57,292 nucleotides of DNA from Verrucomicrobiota bacterium (GCA_023443985.1 JAEZSJ010000363.1:1-57292); one strand, 5' to 3'; positions 1 to 8,736 are shown, numbered from the stretch's first letter. Numbers and translations: made by a program. The notes: generated by a model from the sequence alone, not told the origin.

Positions 1-327
1 GACTATTACGCATGCCGACTGTTGTTTGAGGTCCGTGCCGGAGACGTCGGAGTGGACTTCGGGAGCTTGACTGTCCTTGGCCCATTGCTGCGGCTGTCCC
101 GTAGCGCCGATGGAATTGAGTGGACTCCTCGGTTCTGGACAGGAGAGACGGTTCGCGTGGACTCGTCGAACCTCATCCTTTTCCGCACTCATGATGGACT
201 GCTCGAACGTGTGAACTCGATCGAGACACCGGCCGGCTCGATCTCCACCACTCGACCAATTCCGCCGCCAGACCGTTACCCGCGGCCGCGCGCACGGCTT
301 CTCCGCGAGGTGCTTGAACACCCGTGA
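1..327 (+). CDS. hypothetical protein, C-terminal part (5' end outside window)
   Basis: The frame is open from the first base of the window to a TGA at 325-327, so this is probably the tail of a longer protein whose start lies upstream. The only in-window start candidate is a TTG at 22. The readable tail of about 108 residues has a beta-rich, charged stretch and ends with a proline/arginine-rich segment. I recognise no family. Base composition is less GC-rich than the genes after position 1250, as in the next gene. It could also be a chance open frame, hence the low confidence. Confidence 0.35.
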   Translation, partial: DYYACRLLFEVRAGDVGVDFGSLTVLGPLLRLSRSADGIEWTPRFWTGETVRVDSSNLILFRTHDGLLERVNSIETPAGSISTTRPIPPPDRYPRPRARLLREVLEHP

Positions 328-397
328 CGAAGCAGCATTGACCTATGGCATATGTCCAACGTGATCTGTCTCAGGCCCAGAGGCGGGTCTGCCCAAG

Positions 398-1165
398 ATG
401 AACAATAGCATCCTCCTTGTAATTCCATGCTACCGAGAGCGCATGCGATTACCCGCATTTCTCACTGAGCTATTGGCGCAAGTGGAGACGCTCCCTTTTC
501 CAGTGACTGTCTGCCCAGTCGACGACGGATCAGGTGCTGAACATGCCAACTGGCTCCGAACGTTCGTAGAAGGTATTCGCCCCCATTCACCCAACTTGCG
601 CTCCGCAATCCTCTCACCAACGAATTTGGGAAAAGGGGGCGCAGTTTACCTCGGATGGCGCATGACTCCTGGCACTACGTGGCTCGCGTTCGCTGATGCA
701 GATGGCGCCACGCCACCCCGCGAGATCACAAGAGTCTTGCAGGAGATCGCGAGCGCACCCGCCCCTGCAGATGCCTATTTTGCCAGCCGGATCAAGATGC
801 TGGGTCGAACGATCTGTCGGCGCAAACTGCGACATGTAACTGGACGGATCTTCGCGACCGCGACTTCGACTATGCTCAACATCCCGGTCTATGACTCGCA
901 GTGTGGATTCAAGGTCGTTCGTCGCACAGCGTTCGACGAGGTATACCCGAAGTTGCGCGAGCAGCGGTTCTGCTTCGATGTCGATCTGCTGATTCAACTG
1001 CAACTGGCAGGGCGAGCCGTGGTCGAGGTGCCTGTTGACTGGGAGGATAAAGATGGGAGCAAAGTGAATATTGTTTCTGACTCGCTGTCCATGCTCTATT
1101 CCCTATTCAAGCTGCGCCGATTGATCATCCAGAGTCGACGAAACACGGATGGCCAACAAAGGTGA
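398..1165 (+). CDS. family 2 glycosyltransferase (dolichyl-phosphate-glucosyltransferase-like)
   Basis: A 255-residue GT-A fold glycosyltransferase expected to move a sugar from a nucleotide donor onto a polyprenyl-phosphate or similar acceptor at the membrane. The N-terminus ILLVIPCYRE is the usual GT2 opening strand. The NLGKGGAV motif near residue 75 and the FADADGATP motif (DxD-type, near residue 98) match the donor and metal-binding elements. The SQCGFKVVRR motif is typical of the DPM1/ALG5-like branch. No C-terminal membrane helices are seen. The gene begins with ATG at 398 and its end overlaps the longest possible start of the next gene. Codon use is visibly less GC-rich (tta, att, aat, gaa) than in everything after position 1250, which suggests separate acquisition. 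Acceptor and sugar are unknown. Confidence 0.85.
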   Translation: MNNSILLVIPCYRERMRLPAFLTELLAQVETLPFPVTVCPVDDGSGAEHANWLRTFVEGIRPHSPNLRSAILSPTNLGKGGAVYLGWRMTPGTTWLAFADADGATPPREITRVLQEIASAPAPADAYFASRIKMLGRTICRRKLRHVTGRIFATATSTMLNIPVYDSQCGFKVVRRTAFDEVYPKLREQRFCFDVDLLIQLQLAGRAVVEVPVDWEDKDGSKVNIVSDSLSMLYSLFKLRRLIIQSRRNTDGQQR

Positions 1166-1253
1166 AGCGGGCGTCATCGCAAAGCATCCCCACGAGCCCG
1201 GGCAAGTAGGTCCTTGGCGAACCTTTTCAAAGGATAGAAGCACGCAAATACCG

Positions 1254-2024
1254 ATGCGCCTCCCCATGAGTCCGACTGAAAACATCACCCAGCACAACAC
1301 CGAGATCCACGAGAACTTGGCCCACTGGCAGCGCAAGTCGCTCCTTCGTGAGGTTTACGCCGGGTTCTATCGCGAGATCGCCGCCCGCATCGCCGGGCGT
1401 CCGGACGGTCCCGTGCTGGAGTGCGGCTCGGGCATCGGCAACCTCAAGAGCGTCATCCCGGACTGCGTCACCACCGACCTCTTCCCGAACCCGTGGATCG
1501 ATCGTGTCGAGAATGTCTTCGCGCTCTCCTGCCCCGATCGCTCCGTCGCGGCCGTGATCCTCTTCGACGTCTTCCATCACCTCGAGTACCCCGGCACCGC
1601 CCTCGCCGAAATCCAGCGTGTGCTGAAGCCTGGCGGTCGACTGGTCCTCTTCGAGCCGGCCACCGGACTGCTCGGCCGGATCGCCCTTGGCCTGTTCCAC
1701 CACGAACCGCTCGGCCTCGGCCAACCGATCACCTGGGCGGCCCCCACGGGCTGGGACCCGCACGCAGTCCGCTACTACGCAGCCCAGGGCAATGCCTGGC
1801 GACTCTTCCGCCGCGGCGAACACGCCGGGCGCCTCGCCGGCTGGACGCTCCGCGAGGTCACCTGCTTCTCCGCGCTGTCCTGGCTGCTCTGCGGCGGCTT
1901 CCGCGGACCGCAACTCTGCCCACGTTTCGCCCTGCCGCTGGTCCGCCTGCTGGAACGCGTGCTCGCGCTTGCCCCCACCCTTTCCGCCTCCCGCATGATC
2001 GTCGTCCTGGAAAAGAACGCATGA
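1254..2024 (+). CDS. class I SAM-dependent methyltransferase
   Basis: A predicted 256-residue methyltransferase. The SAM-binding motif I is VLECGSGIGNLKS. It is followed by an acidic motif-II region (TDLFPNPW), the post-motif LFDVFHHLEYP and the common VLKPGGRLVLFEP strand. The frame opens at ATG 1149, but the 35 residues before 1254 look unlike a folded domain and overlap the previous gene, so ATG 1254 is preferred (ATG 1266 is a close alternative). The gene ends in an ATGA overlap with the next gene at 2021-2024, so the two are almost certainly translationally coupled. It has a much higher G+C look than the upstream gene. The substrate is unknown; context suggests glycan or lipid modification. 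Confidence 0.85.
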   Translation: MRLPMSPTENITQHNTEIHENLAHWQRKSLLREVYAGFYREIAARIAGRPDGPVLECGSGIGNLKSVIPDCVTTDLFPNPWIDRVENVFALSCPDRSVAAVILFDVFHHLEYPGTALAEIQRVLKPGGRLVLFEPATGLLGRIALGLFHHEPLGLGQPITWAAPTGWDPHAVRYYAAQGNAWRLFRRGEHAGRLAGWTLREVTCFSALSWLLCGGFRGPQLCPRFALPLVRLLERVLALAPTLSASRMIVVLEKNA

Positions 2025-3457
2025 AGGCCCCCGCCACCACGCCCGCCTCCGGCCTCTCGCAGGCCCACCAACACGCGCTTGCCGCCGCCTTCGACCGGGA
2101 GGACGCCCGCCCCACCGCCGCCGCCCGATCCTACCGCCGCCTGCTCGCCCGGTACTACAATCTACTCATCCCCGCCGATGCCTCGGTGCTGGAGATCGGC
2201 TGCGGCGACGGCGAACTGCTCGCGCAGCTCAAGGCCGCCCGCAGGACCGGGGTTGATCTCTCCGCCAAGCAGCTGGAGCGGGCACGGTCGCGGATCCCCG
2301 ACGCGACCTTCATCGAGCAGGCCGGCGAGGAACTGGAGCTGCCGGGCCAGTCCTTCGACTACATCGTCGTCTCCGACACGCTCAACTTCGCGGCGGATGT
2401 GCAACAACTGCTGGCGCGGGCGCGCGCCGTCGCCATGCCGCGGACGCGGCTGCTGATCAACTCCCACAACAACCTGTGGCGGCCGCTCTTCGCCTTGGCT
2501 TCGGCGCTGGGACTTCGCTCCCGGCAGCCGCAGAGCTCCTGGCTCTCGCGCCACGACGTGGCCAACCTGCTCGAGCTCTCCGGGTGGGAAGTAATCAAAT
2601 ATCAACCACGACTGCTCTGGCCCGTCCGGACCCCGTTGCTCGCGCCGCTGTTCAATCGCTGGCTGGCTCCCCTCCTCCCGTGGGCCTGCTGCGCGGTCTT
2701 CACCATCGCCCGCCCGAAGCCCGTCGCGGTCGAGCATCCGCTGAGCGTGTCCGTCCTCATCCCGGCCCGCAATGAGGCCGGCAACATCGAGGCCGCCATC
2801 CAGCGCACGCCGCAGATGGGCTCGTGGACCGAGTTGATCTTCGTCGAGGGCAACTCCACCGACCACACCTGGGCCGAGATCCAGCGCGTGAAGGCCGCCT
2901 ATCCCGACCGCCGGATCAAGATCCTCCAGCAGCCCGGCAAGGGCAAAGGCGATGCCGTGCGCGCCGGCTACGCCGTGGCCGAGGGCGACGTGCTCATGAT
3001 CCTCGATGCCGACCTCACGATGCCGCCCGAGGAGTTGCCGAAGTTCTACCACGCGATCGCCTCCGGCCGCGCGGAGTTCGCGAACGGGTCGCGCCTCGTC
3101 TACCCCATGGAGAAGGAGGCGATGCAGTTCCTCAACATGGTCGCCAACCACTGCTTCGGCCACCTCTTCTCCTGGATGCTCGGGCAGCGCGTGAAGGACA
3201 CCCTCTGCGGCACCAAGGTCCTGCGGCGCGACCACTACCTGCAGATCGCGGCGAACCGCGCCTATTTCGGCGACTTCGATCCGTTCGGCGACTTCGACCA
3301 GCTCTTCGGCGCCGACAAGCTCAACCTCAAGATCGTCGACATTCCGATCCGCTACCGCGATCGCACGTACGGCTCGACCAACATCAGCCGCTGGCGCCAC
3401 GGCGTCCTTCTCCTGCGCATGGTGCTCTTCGCCGCCCGCAAGCTCCGCTTCGTGTAG
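2021..3457 (+). CDS. bifunctional SAM-dependent methyltransferase / family 2 glycosyltransferase
   Basis: A 478-residue two-domain protein. Residues about 30-230 form a class I methyltransferase: VLEIGCGDGELLAQL is the SAM motif, followed by GVDLS and the YIVVSDTLN segment. Residues about 245-478 are a GT2 domain starting SVSVLIPARNEAGNIE, with a PGKGKGDAVRAGY donor motif, the LILDADLTMP-type DxD element (read as MILDADLTMPPEEL) and the CGTKVLRRD motif of dolichyl-phosphate-mannose-synthase-like enzymes. The ATG at 2021 overlaps the stop of the preceding methyltransferase by four bases. The open frame extends further upstream only as a shadow of that gene. The fusion architecture exists elsewhere; the joint substrate is unknown, presumably a lipid-linked sugar. 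Confidence 0.88.
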   Translation: MKAPATTPASGLSQAHQHALAAAFDREDARPTAAARSYRRLLARYYNLLIPADASVLEIGCGDGELLAQLKAARRTGVDLSAKQLERARSRIPDATFIEQAGEELELPGQSFDYIVVSDTLNFAADVQQLLARARAVAMPRTRLLINSHNNLWRPLFALASALGLRSRQPQSSWLSRHDVANLLELSGWEVIKYQPRLLWPVRTPLLAPLFNRWLAPLLPWACCAVFTIARPKPVAVEHPLSVSVLIPARNEAGNIEAAIQRTPQMGSWTELIFVEGNSTDHTWAEIQRVKAAYPDRRIKILQQPGKGKGDAVRAGYAVAEGDVLMILDADLTMPPEELPKFYHAIASGRAEFANGSRLVYPMEKEAMQFLNMVANHCFGHLFSWMLGQRVKDTLCGTKVLRRDHYLQIAANRAYFGDFDPFGDFDQLFGADKLNLKIVDIPIRYRDRTYGSTNISRWRHGVLLLRMVLFAARKLRFV

Positions 3458-3692
3458 GGTGCGCCCGCGCGGCCCTCCCCGGGCGCGCCGATCGCGACCG
3501 CGAAGACCTGCCCTGTCGCGTGGTTCTGGTGACCGGCCGCCCCCTGGCGGGTTTTGTGAAACCGAGCGCTTGCCACGTATTCGTCGCACCCTCAGCGTCG
3601 CACCGCATGGGTTTGGTGGCAGACCAGAACAACCGCATCTCGCGAGCGCATCCGGCACGGGTGCTTCGCGGCTCCGCAGCCCGACACCTTCG

Positions 3693-5042
3693 ATGAGAAC
3701 ACTCGTGATCATCGACGACGAGCCCGTCATCCGCGAGATGCTCGTGCGCCATCTCGAGGGCCAAGGGTGGAAGGTGCTGCAGGCCGACAGCGGCACCGAG
3801 GGTCTGGAGCTCATCGCCACCCACCGGCCCGCCGCGGTGCTCTGCGACCTGCTCATGCCGGGCACGACCGGTTTCAGCGTCTGCCGGTCCATCCGCGCGC
3901 GGCGCGACCAGCTCGGCGATGTCACGATCATCGTGACGACCGGCAGCAGCTTCCCCGCGGACCGGCAAAGCGCGCTCGAGGCCGGTGCGGACCACTTTCT
4001 GGTCAAGCCCGTCAGCCCCGCGCAGATCGCCCAGATTCTCTCCGCGCTGCCTGGTCCGCCGGAGGCGGACCCGCTCGCCGAACCGCTCCCGGCAGCCGAG
4101 GCGGCCACGGTGCGCTTCTGGGGCGTGCGCGGCTCCATCGCAACCCCCGGCGCCGAGACCGTCAGGTACGGCGGCAACACCACCTGTGTGGAGCTCCGGG
4201 TGGGCGAGGAGCTCATCATCCTCGACGCGGGCACAGGCATCCGCCCGCTCGGCGAGCGGCTGCGGCGGGAGTCCGGCGGACGGCCGGTCAGAGCCGAGAT
4301 CCTGCTCACCCACACGCACTGGGACCACATCCAGGGGCTCCCGTTTTTCGGACCGATCCACGATCGCGGCAGCATGATCTCCGTGCTGGGGTACGAAGGC
4401 GCGAAACAGAGCCTGCTCAAGACGCTGGCCGCGCAGATGGACAGCACCGTCTTCCCCATCGGCATGGATCAACTCGCCGGGAATGTGACGGTGCGCGAGC
4501 TGCACGAGCTCGAGTTTCGCGCCGGGCGCGTGCCGGTCCAGGCGGCGTTCATGAACCATCCCGGTGTCACGCTCGGCTACCGGCTGGGCACCCCCGGGGG
4601 CAGCGTCGTGTTCATGCCGGACACCGAGATCATGCCGTTTGCCCGTGAGCGTCCGGCGCGGCGCGAGCCGGAGCCGGATGCGGACACCGCGCGCTTCAAC
4701 GCCTACAAGAACCAGCTCCTCGCGGAATTCGCCGCGGGTGCGGAGCTTCTCATCTGCGATGCCCAATACACGGCCGAAGAGTACGAACGCCGCGTGGGCT
4801 GGGGGCACAGCTGCGTCGACGACACCGTCCGGCTCGCCCTCCAGGCTAAGGTGAAACGCCTCGTGCTCTTCCACCACGATCCCACCCACGACGACGACGC
4901 GATCGATGCGTTGGTCGCCCGGGCACGGGGTCTGGCGGCGGTCGAGGGCTCCGCCCTGCAGATCGATGCCGCCGCGGAGGGCATGGAGATCGAGCTCCGG
5001 CGCAAGCCCCGTCCCAGTCCTTCGGCTGCATCAACGATCTGA
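3693..5042 (+). CDS. response-regulator receiver domain fused to metallo-beta-lactamase hydrolase
   Basis: A 449-residue fusion. Residues 1-118 are a CheY-like receiver with the acidic pair D8/D9 (VIIDDE), phospho-acceptor D52 (LCDLLMP), T82/T83 and K105 (LVKP). Residues about 138-440 are a metallo-beta-lactamase fold of the phosphodiesterase-like branch: FWGVRGSIATPG opening, YGGNTTCVEL, and the metal motif HTHWDH at 207-212, with later ligands in MNHPG, MPDTE and LFHHD. This suggests a hydrolase, possibly acting on a cyclic nucleotide or phosphodiester, whose activity is gated by phosphorylation. No histidine kinase lies nearby, so it would be driven from elsewhere. ATG 3693 is chosen because it begins immediately before the receiver; upstream in-frame sequence is not domain-like. 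Confidence 0.88.
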   Translation: MRTLVIIDDEPVIREMLVRHLEGQGWKVLQADSGTEGLELIATHRPAAVLCDLLMPGTTGFSVCRSIRARRDQLGDVTIIVTTGSSFPADRQSALEAGADHFLVKPVSPAQIAQILSALPGPPEADPLAEPLPAAEAATVRFWGVRGSIATPGAETVRYGGNTTCVELRVGEELIILDAGTGIRPLGERLRRESGGRPVRAEILLTHTHWDHIQGLPFFGPIHDRGSMISVLGYEGAKQSLLKTLAAQMDSTVFPIGMDQLAGNVTVRELHELEFRAGRVPVQAAFMNHPGVTLGYRLGTPGGSVVFMPDTEIMPFARERPARREPEPDADTARFNAYKNQLLAEFAAGAELLICDAQYTAEEYERRVGWGHSCVDDTVRLALQAKVKRLVLFHHDPTHDDDAIDALVARARGLAAVEGSALQIDAAAEGMEIELRRKPRPSPSAASTI

Positions 5043-5101
5043 CGACGTCGAGTCCGCGGCCGCAAGCGGGGTCCCTCCACGAGGTGAACAGGTCCGCAGC
5101 G

Positions 5102-5136
5102 CCTTCGCCCGACGGCAACCGACCGGCGGGCGAAGG
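5102..5136. terminator. stem-loop between convergent genes
   Basis: Arms 5102-5111 and 5127-5136 are perfect 10-bp complements (CCTTCGCCCG / CGGGCGAAGG) around a 15-base loop. They sit between the stop of the receiver-hydrolase gene and the stop of the redoxin gene read from the other strand. There is no T-run on either side, so termination is inferred from position and stem strength. Confidence 0.4.
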
Positions 5137-5157
5137 GAGCCCCGGGCCGAGCGAGGC

Positions 5158-5775
5158 CTATTTCGCGTATTTCACCGAGCAGCCGTAGGCCTTCGTCACC
5201 GGCGTCTCGACGGGGCGGCCGGCCTTGAGGTCGCCGAGCGCCGCCAACACGTAGTTCTTTCCACGCGGCACGTCCTCCCGCTTCGCGGAGGGGATGCTGT
5301 CGATCGCACCGGAGTAGACCACCTTGCCCGCGGCATCGATCACGAACAACTGCGGCGTGTTCGTCGCGTGGTAGAGCCGTCCCACCTTGCCGTCGGCGTC
5401 GAGCAGCACGGCGGTCGGGGCGGCGTTCTTCTGCTGGGTGGTCGTGACCCACTCGTCGGGGGCCAGGTTTCCCTGCTGCCCGGGGGCCGAGGAGCACACC
5501 GAGAACCACACCGCCCCGTCGGCCAAGGCGGCGGCCTGCGTCTTCTGCATGTTGCCCGAGTCGTAGTGTTTCTGCACGAATGGGCAGCCGTGGTTGATCC
5601 ATTCGAGGACGACGACCTTCCCCTTGTAGGAGGAAAGCCGGTGGACCTGCCCGCGCGCATCGGTGAGCGTGAAGTCCGGCGCGGGTTTTCCGACTTCGGG
5701 GCGCTCGGCAGCAGCCGCGGAGAGGGTGAGCGAAGCGGCGACGGTCGCCGCGAGCAACAAGCGGAGTGGATTCAT
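5158..5775 (-). CDS. exported redoxin (AhpC/TSA, thioredoxin-like) family protein
   Basis: A 205-residue thioredoxin-fold protein with a clear Sec signal peptide (residues 1-23, MNPLRLLL...AAAA), so it acts outside the cytoplasm. PEVGKPAPDFTLTDARG is the typical redoxin opening. The active-site region EWINHGCPFVQKHY has C64 in the CP motif instead of a CxxC pair, and a further cysteine lies in the C-terminal YGCSVKY motif of this subfamily. A peroxidase- or disulfide-type role is likely but the partner is unknown. ATG 5775 is chosen because it opens directly into the signal peptide; 43 upstream in-frame residues look non-coding. Confidence 0.85.
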   Translation of the reverse strand: MNPLRLLLAATVAASLTLSAAAAERPEVGKPAPDFTLTDARGQVHRLSSYKGKVVVLEWINHGCPFVQKHYDSGNMQKTQAAALADGAVWFSVCSSAPGQQGNLAPDEWVTTTQQKNAAPTAVLLDADGKVGRLYHATNTPQLFVIDAAGKVVYSGAIDSIPSAKREDVPRGKNYVLAALGDLKAGRPVETPVTKAYGCSVKYAK

Positions 5776-5887
5776 GGCAGAACGAGCTGAGGGTTGGAGT
5801 GTCGTCCGGGTAGGGACGGGCGAGCGGACCAAATTCGTCGTCGCCGGTTCCGCAAGTTCCGCCCATCGTGCAGCCGGAAAATTCCCG

Positions 5888-5980
5888 ATGCCATTCCGCG
5901 TCACACGTCAGGAGCAGAAGATCCTGCTGATTCTCGCCGCCCTGCTGGTGCTCGGCACGTTGGGCCTTTGGCTCATCTGA
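5888..5980 (+). CDS. possible 30-residue single-pass membrane protein
   Basis: A short frame from ATG 5888 encodes MPFRVTRQEQ followed by an uninterrupted hydrophobic helix (ILLILAALLVLGTLGLWLI) and stops immediately. The basic N-terminus plus one helix is a classic small membrane protein layout (N-in). It is divergent from the redoxin gene, with 112 bases between the two starts, and is followed by fabV. N-termini of this kind also precede helix-hairpin-helix ComEA-like proteins, so it could be a remnant of one. No homologue is recognised; support is pattern only. Confidence 0.4.
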   Translation: MPFRVTRQEQKILLILAALLVLGTLGLWLI

Positions 5981-6126
5981 AGCATCCCGTTGCACGCGCG
6001 ACCGATCAACATTAGGCCCGACGGCGGCCACGGAGTGCGTTCGTGCCCGTCCGGAATACCTGCCGGCAGGGCGCGGTTTACCTCTTGCCAGCCGGCTCCT
6101 TGGTCCGAACCTCCCCCGCCTTTACG

Positions 6127-7314
6127 ATGATCATCCGTCCGAAGACTCGCGGTTTCGTCTGCATCACGGCCCACCCGCAGGGGTGCGCCGCACATGTGCA
6201 GGAACAGATCGACACGGTCGTGCGGCGCGGGCCGATCACTGGTGGGCCCAAGAAGGTCCTGGTGATCGGTGCGTCCACCGGCTACGGGCTCGCTTCGCGC
6301 ATCGCCGCGGCCTTCGGTTCGGGCGCCGCCACGTTCGGCGTGTTCTTCGACCGCCCATCAGAAGAGGACCGCACCGCCACGGCGGGCTGGTACAACACCG
6401 CAGCATTCCACGCCGCCGCGCACCAGGCCGGCCTCTATGCCAAGAGCCTCAACGGCGACGCGTTTTCCGACGAGATCAAGCGCCAGACGATCGAAGCGCT
6501 GAAACGGGACCTCGGTCCGGTCGACCTCATCGTCTACTCCCTCGCCTCCCCCCGCCGCACCCACCCACGCACGGGCGTCGTGCACAAGTCCGTCCTCAAA
6601 CCGATCGGCGCGCCCTACACCAACAAGACGGTCGACACCGAGTCCGGCGAGGTCTCCGAGATCACGATCGAGTCCGCCACCGAAGCCGAGGTCACCGACA
6701 CCGTCGCCGTGATGGGCGGCGAGGATTGGGAACTGTGGATCAACGCCCTCGACGAGGCCAGGCTCATCGCCCCGGGCGCCACGACGATCGCGTATTCGTA
6801 CATCGGGCCCGAGGTCACCTGGGCCGTCTACAAGAACGGCACCATCGGCATGGCCAAGAACGACCTCGATGCCACCGCCAAACGGCTCAACGCCACCATG
6901 CGGGTGAACGGCTACGGTCGCGCCTTCGTCTCGGTCAACAAGGCGCTCGTGACCCAGGCCAGCTCCGCCATCCCCGTCGTGCCCCTCTACATCTCCGTCC
7001 TCTACAAGATCATGAAGGAGCGGGGGCTGCACGAGGGCTGCATCGAGCAGATCGACCGCCTCTACCGCACCCAGATGTACGGCGGCAACGCCCTCAACTT
7101 CGACGACGCCGGCCGAGTCCGCATCGACGATTGGGAGATGCGCGCCGACGTGCAATCCGAGGTCGCCCGCCTCTGGCCGCAGGTGAACACCGACAACCTC
7201 GCCGCGCTCACCGACATTGCCGGCTACCGCGCCGATTTCCTGAAACTCTTCGGCTTCGGTCTACCGGGCCTCGACTACGAGGCGGACACCGACCCCCACC
7301 TCGAGATGCCGTGA
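6127..7314 (+). CDS. fabV: enoyl-[acyl-carrier-protein] reductase / trans-2-enoyl-CoA reductase, FabV type
   Basis: A 395-residue NADH-dependent reductase that removes the trans-2 double bond in the last step of fatty-acid elongation. The length matches FabV. The cofactor motif KVLVIGASTGYGLASRIA lies at 43-60. The catalytic Tyr-x8-Lys is Y235/K244 in VYKNGTIGMAK, the same numbering as well-studied FabV proteins. IIRPKTRGFVCITAHPQGC is the characteristic start, which selects ATG 6127 over an upstream in-frame candidate at 6043. It lies 161 bases before the serine-palmitoyltransferase-like gene and faces an operon of acyl-chain and glycosyltransferase genes. It may be the general enoyl reductase (triclosan-tolerant type) or dedicated to that lipid. 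Confidence 0.95.
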   Translation: MIIRPKTRGFVCITAHPQGCAAHVQEQIDTVVRRGPITGGPKKVLVIGASTGYGLASRIAAAFGSGAATFGVFFDRPSEEDRTATAGWYNTAAFHAAAHQAGLYAKSLNGDAFSDEIKRQTIEALKRDLGPVDLIVYSLASPRRTHPRTGVVHKSVLKPIGAPYTNKTVDTESGEVSEITIESATEAEVTDTVAVMGGEDWELWINALDEARLIAPGATTIAYSYIGPEVTWAVYKNGTIGMAKNDLDATAKRLNATMRVNGYGRAFVSVNKALVTQASSAIPVVPLYISVLYKIMKERGLHEGCIEQIDRLYRTQMYGGNALNFDDAGRVRIDDWEMRADVQSEVARLWPQVNTDNLAALTDIAGYRADFLKLFGFGLPGLDYEADTDPHLEMP

Positions 7315-7475
7315 TGGCCGGGAGGTTCCGCACCGGCACGGTGGGCTGCGGAAACACCGCCGCTACAGCACGGGCCGCCGAGGGCACCAGCACCCGGGCA
7401 CAACCTCGGCTTTGGTCGAGGTCCAGCCTTTCCCATTGCCAGCCCACACGACGCCATTTTCGCTGACCGGTCTTC

Positions 7476-8672
7476 ATGGCGATCTCCTTTTTTTCCCGCG
7501 CCCGCAACGCCATCGCCGCCCGCTGCGCAAATGACCAGGCGACGAAGGCGCGACTACGGTTCGCGCCCTACTACCACGCCATGGAAGCGCAGCAGGGGAC
7601 GCGCATCCGCTTGGACGGGCGGGACCTGGTCATGCTCGCCAGCAACGACTACCTCGGTCTCTCCTTCCATCCCAAGGTGCTCGAGGCCGGCCAGCGCGCC
7701 ATGACCCAGTGGGGAGCGAGCACCACTGGCGCCCGTGTCTCCAACGGCTCCCGCACCTTCCATCACGCGCTGGAGGAGAAGCTCGCCGCGTTCCTTGGCA
7801 AGGAAGCCTGCCATGTCCATGCGGCGGGTTACCTCTCCTGCATGTCGGGCATCGCGTCGTTCGCCGCCAAGGGCGATGTCGTCCTGGCCGACAAGAACAT
7901 CCACTCCTGCCTCTGGGACGGCATCCGCCTCTCCAACGCCACCGTCGAACGCTTCGCCCACAACAACCCAGACGACCTGCGGGACGTGGCGAAGACGATC
8001 CCGGCCGACACCGCCCGGCTGATGATCCTCGAAGGCGTCTACTCGATGGAGGGCCACATCGCCCGCCTTCCGGAACTGATCGCCGTCGCCGAGGAGCATG
8101 AGTGCTTCAACGTGCTCGACGATGCCCACGGCTTCGGCGTGCTCGGCCGCGACGGGCGCGGCACCGCCGACCACTTCGGCCTCACCGACAAGATCGACGT
8201 GATCGTCGGCAGCCTCTCGAAGTCGCTCGGCAGCACCGGTGGGTTCGTCGCCGGCAAGCGCGAGTACATCGAGTACCTGCGTACCCACTCCAAGCACACG
8301 ATCTTCAGCGCCGCGCTCAGCCCCGCCCAGGCCGCCGCCGCGGAGGCCGCGCTCACGGTGCTGCAGACGGAACCGCAGCATCGCGAACGCCTCTGGGCCA
8401 ACACGCGCCGCTACGTCGCGTTCCTCAAATCGCTCGGGCTGGACACCTGGGGCAGCGAGACGCCAGCGGTCCCGGTCGTCGTCGGCTCGAAGGAGCGTGC
8501 CTATCGGTTCTGGCAGCTGCTCCGCGAGAAGGGGGTCTTCACGGTCATGTCCATCGCGCCCGCGGTCCCGCCCGGCAAGGATCTGATCCGCACCGCGATC
8601 TCCGCCCTGCACTCCGACGAGGATCTCGCCCGCATCGAGGAAGCGTTCACCTACGCCGCGAAACGGCTCTGA
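7476..8672 (+). CDS. alpha-oxoamine synthase family PLP enzyme, serine palmitoyltransferase-like
   Basis: A 398-residue fold-type I PLP enzyme that condenses an amino acid with an acyl thioester. Visible features: ASNDYLGLSFHPKV (55-68), the H143 stacking histidine in KNIHSCLWDG, D215-H218 in VLDDAHGFG, and the PLP lysine K249 in GSLSKSLGSTGGF. The family also holds BioF, Kbl and ALA synthase. The stretch from EGVYSMEGH through HFGLTD and TIFSAALSPA resembles bacterial serine palmitoyltransferases more than BioF, as I recall them. Neighbours are acyl-chain enzymes (FabV, ketosynthase, ACP-dehydratase) and glycosyltransferases, not biotin or threonine genes, which supports a long-chain-base lipid role. 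8-amino-7-oxononanoate synthase remains the main alternative. Confidence 0.85.
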   Translation: MAISFFSRARNAIAARCANDQATKARLRFAPYYHAMEAQQGTRIRLDGRDLVMLASNDYLGLSFHPKVLEAGQRAMTQWGASTTGARVSNGSRTFHHALEEKLAAFLGKEACHVHAAGYLSCMSGIASFAAKGDVVLADKNIHSCLWDGIRLSNATVERFAHNNPDDLRDVAKTIPADTARLMILEGVYSMEGHIARLPELIAVAEEHECFNVLDDAHGFGVLGRDGRGTADHFGLTDKIDVIVGSLSKSLGSTGGFVAGKREYIEYLRTHSKHTIFSAALSPAQAAAAEAALTVLQTEPQHRERLWANTRRYVAFLKSLGLDTWGSETPAVPVVVGSKERAYRFWQLLREKGVFTVMSIAPAVPPGKDLIRTAISALHSDEDLARIEEAFTYAAKRL

Positions 8673-8736
8673 CCGCCCCTGCCGCGGTGACGGGCTGACA
8701 GGCGCCGCCGCCGAAGCCAGGCGGCGCGAAACCCGG

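Noticed and set aside
1149..1253. N-terminal extension of the methyltransferase to ATG 1149
   Set aside because: It overlaps the previous gene and encodes no domain-like sequence; ATG 1254 or 1266 fits better.
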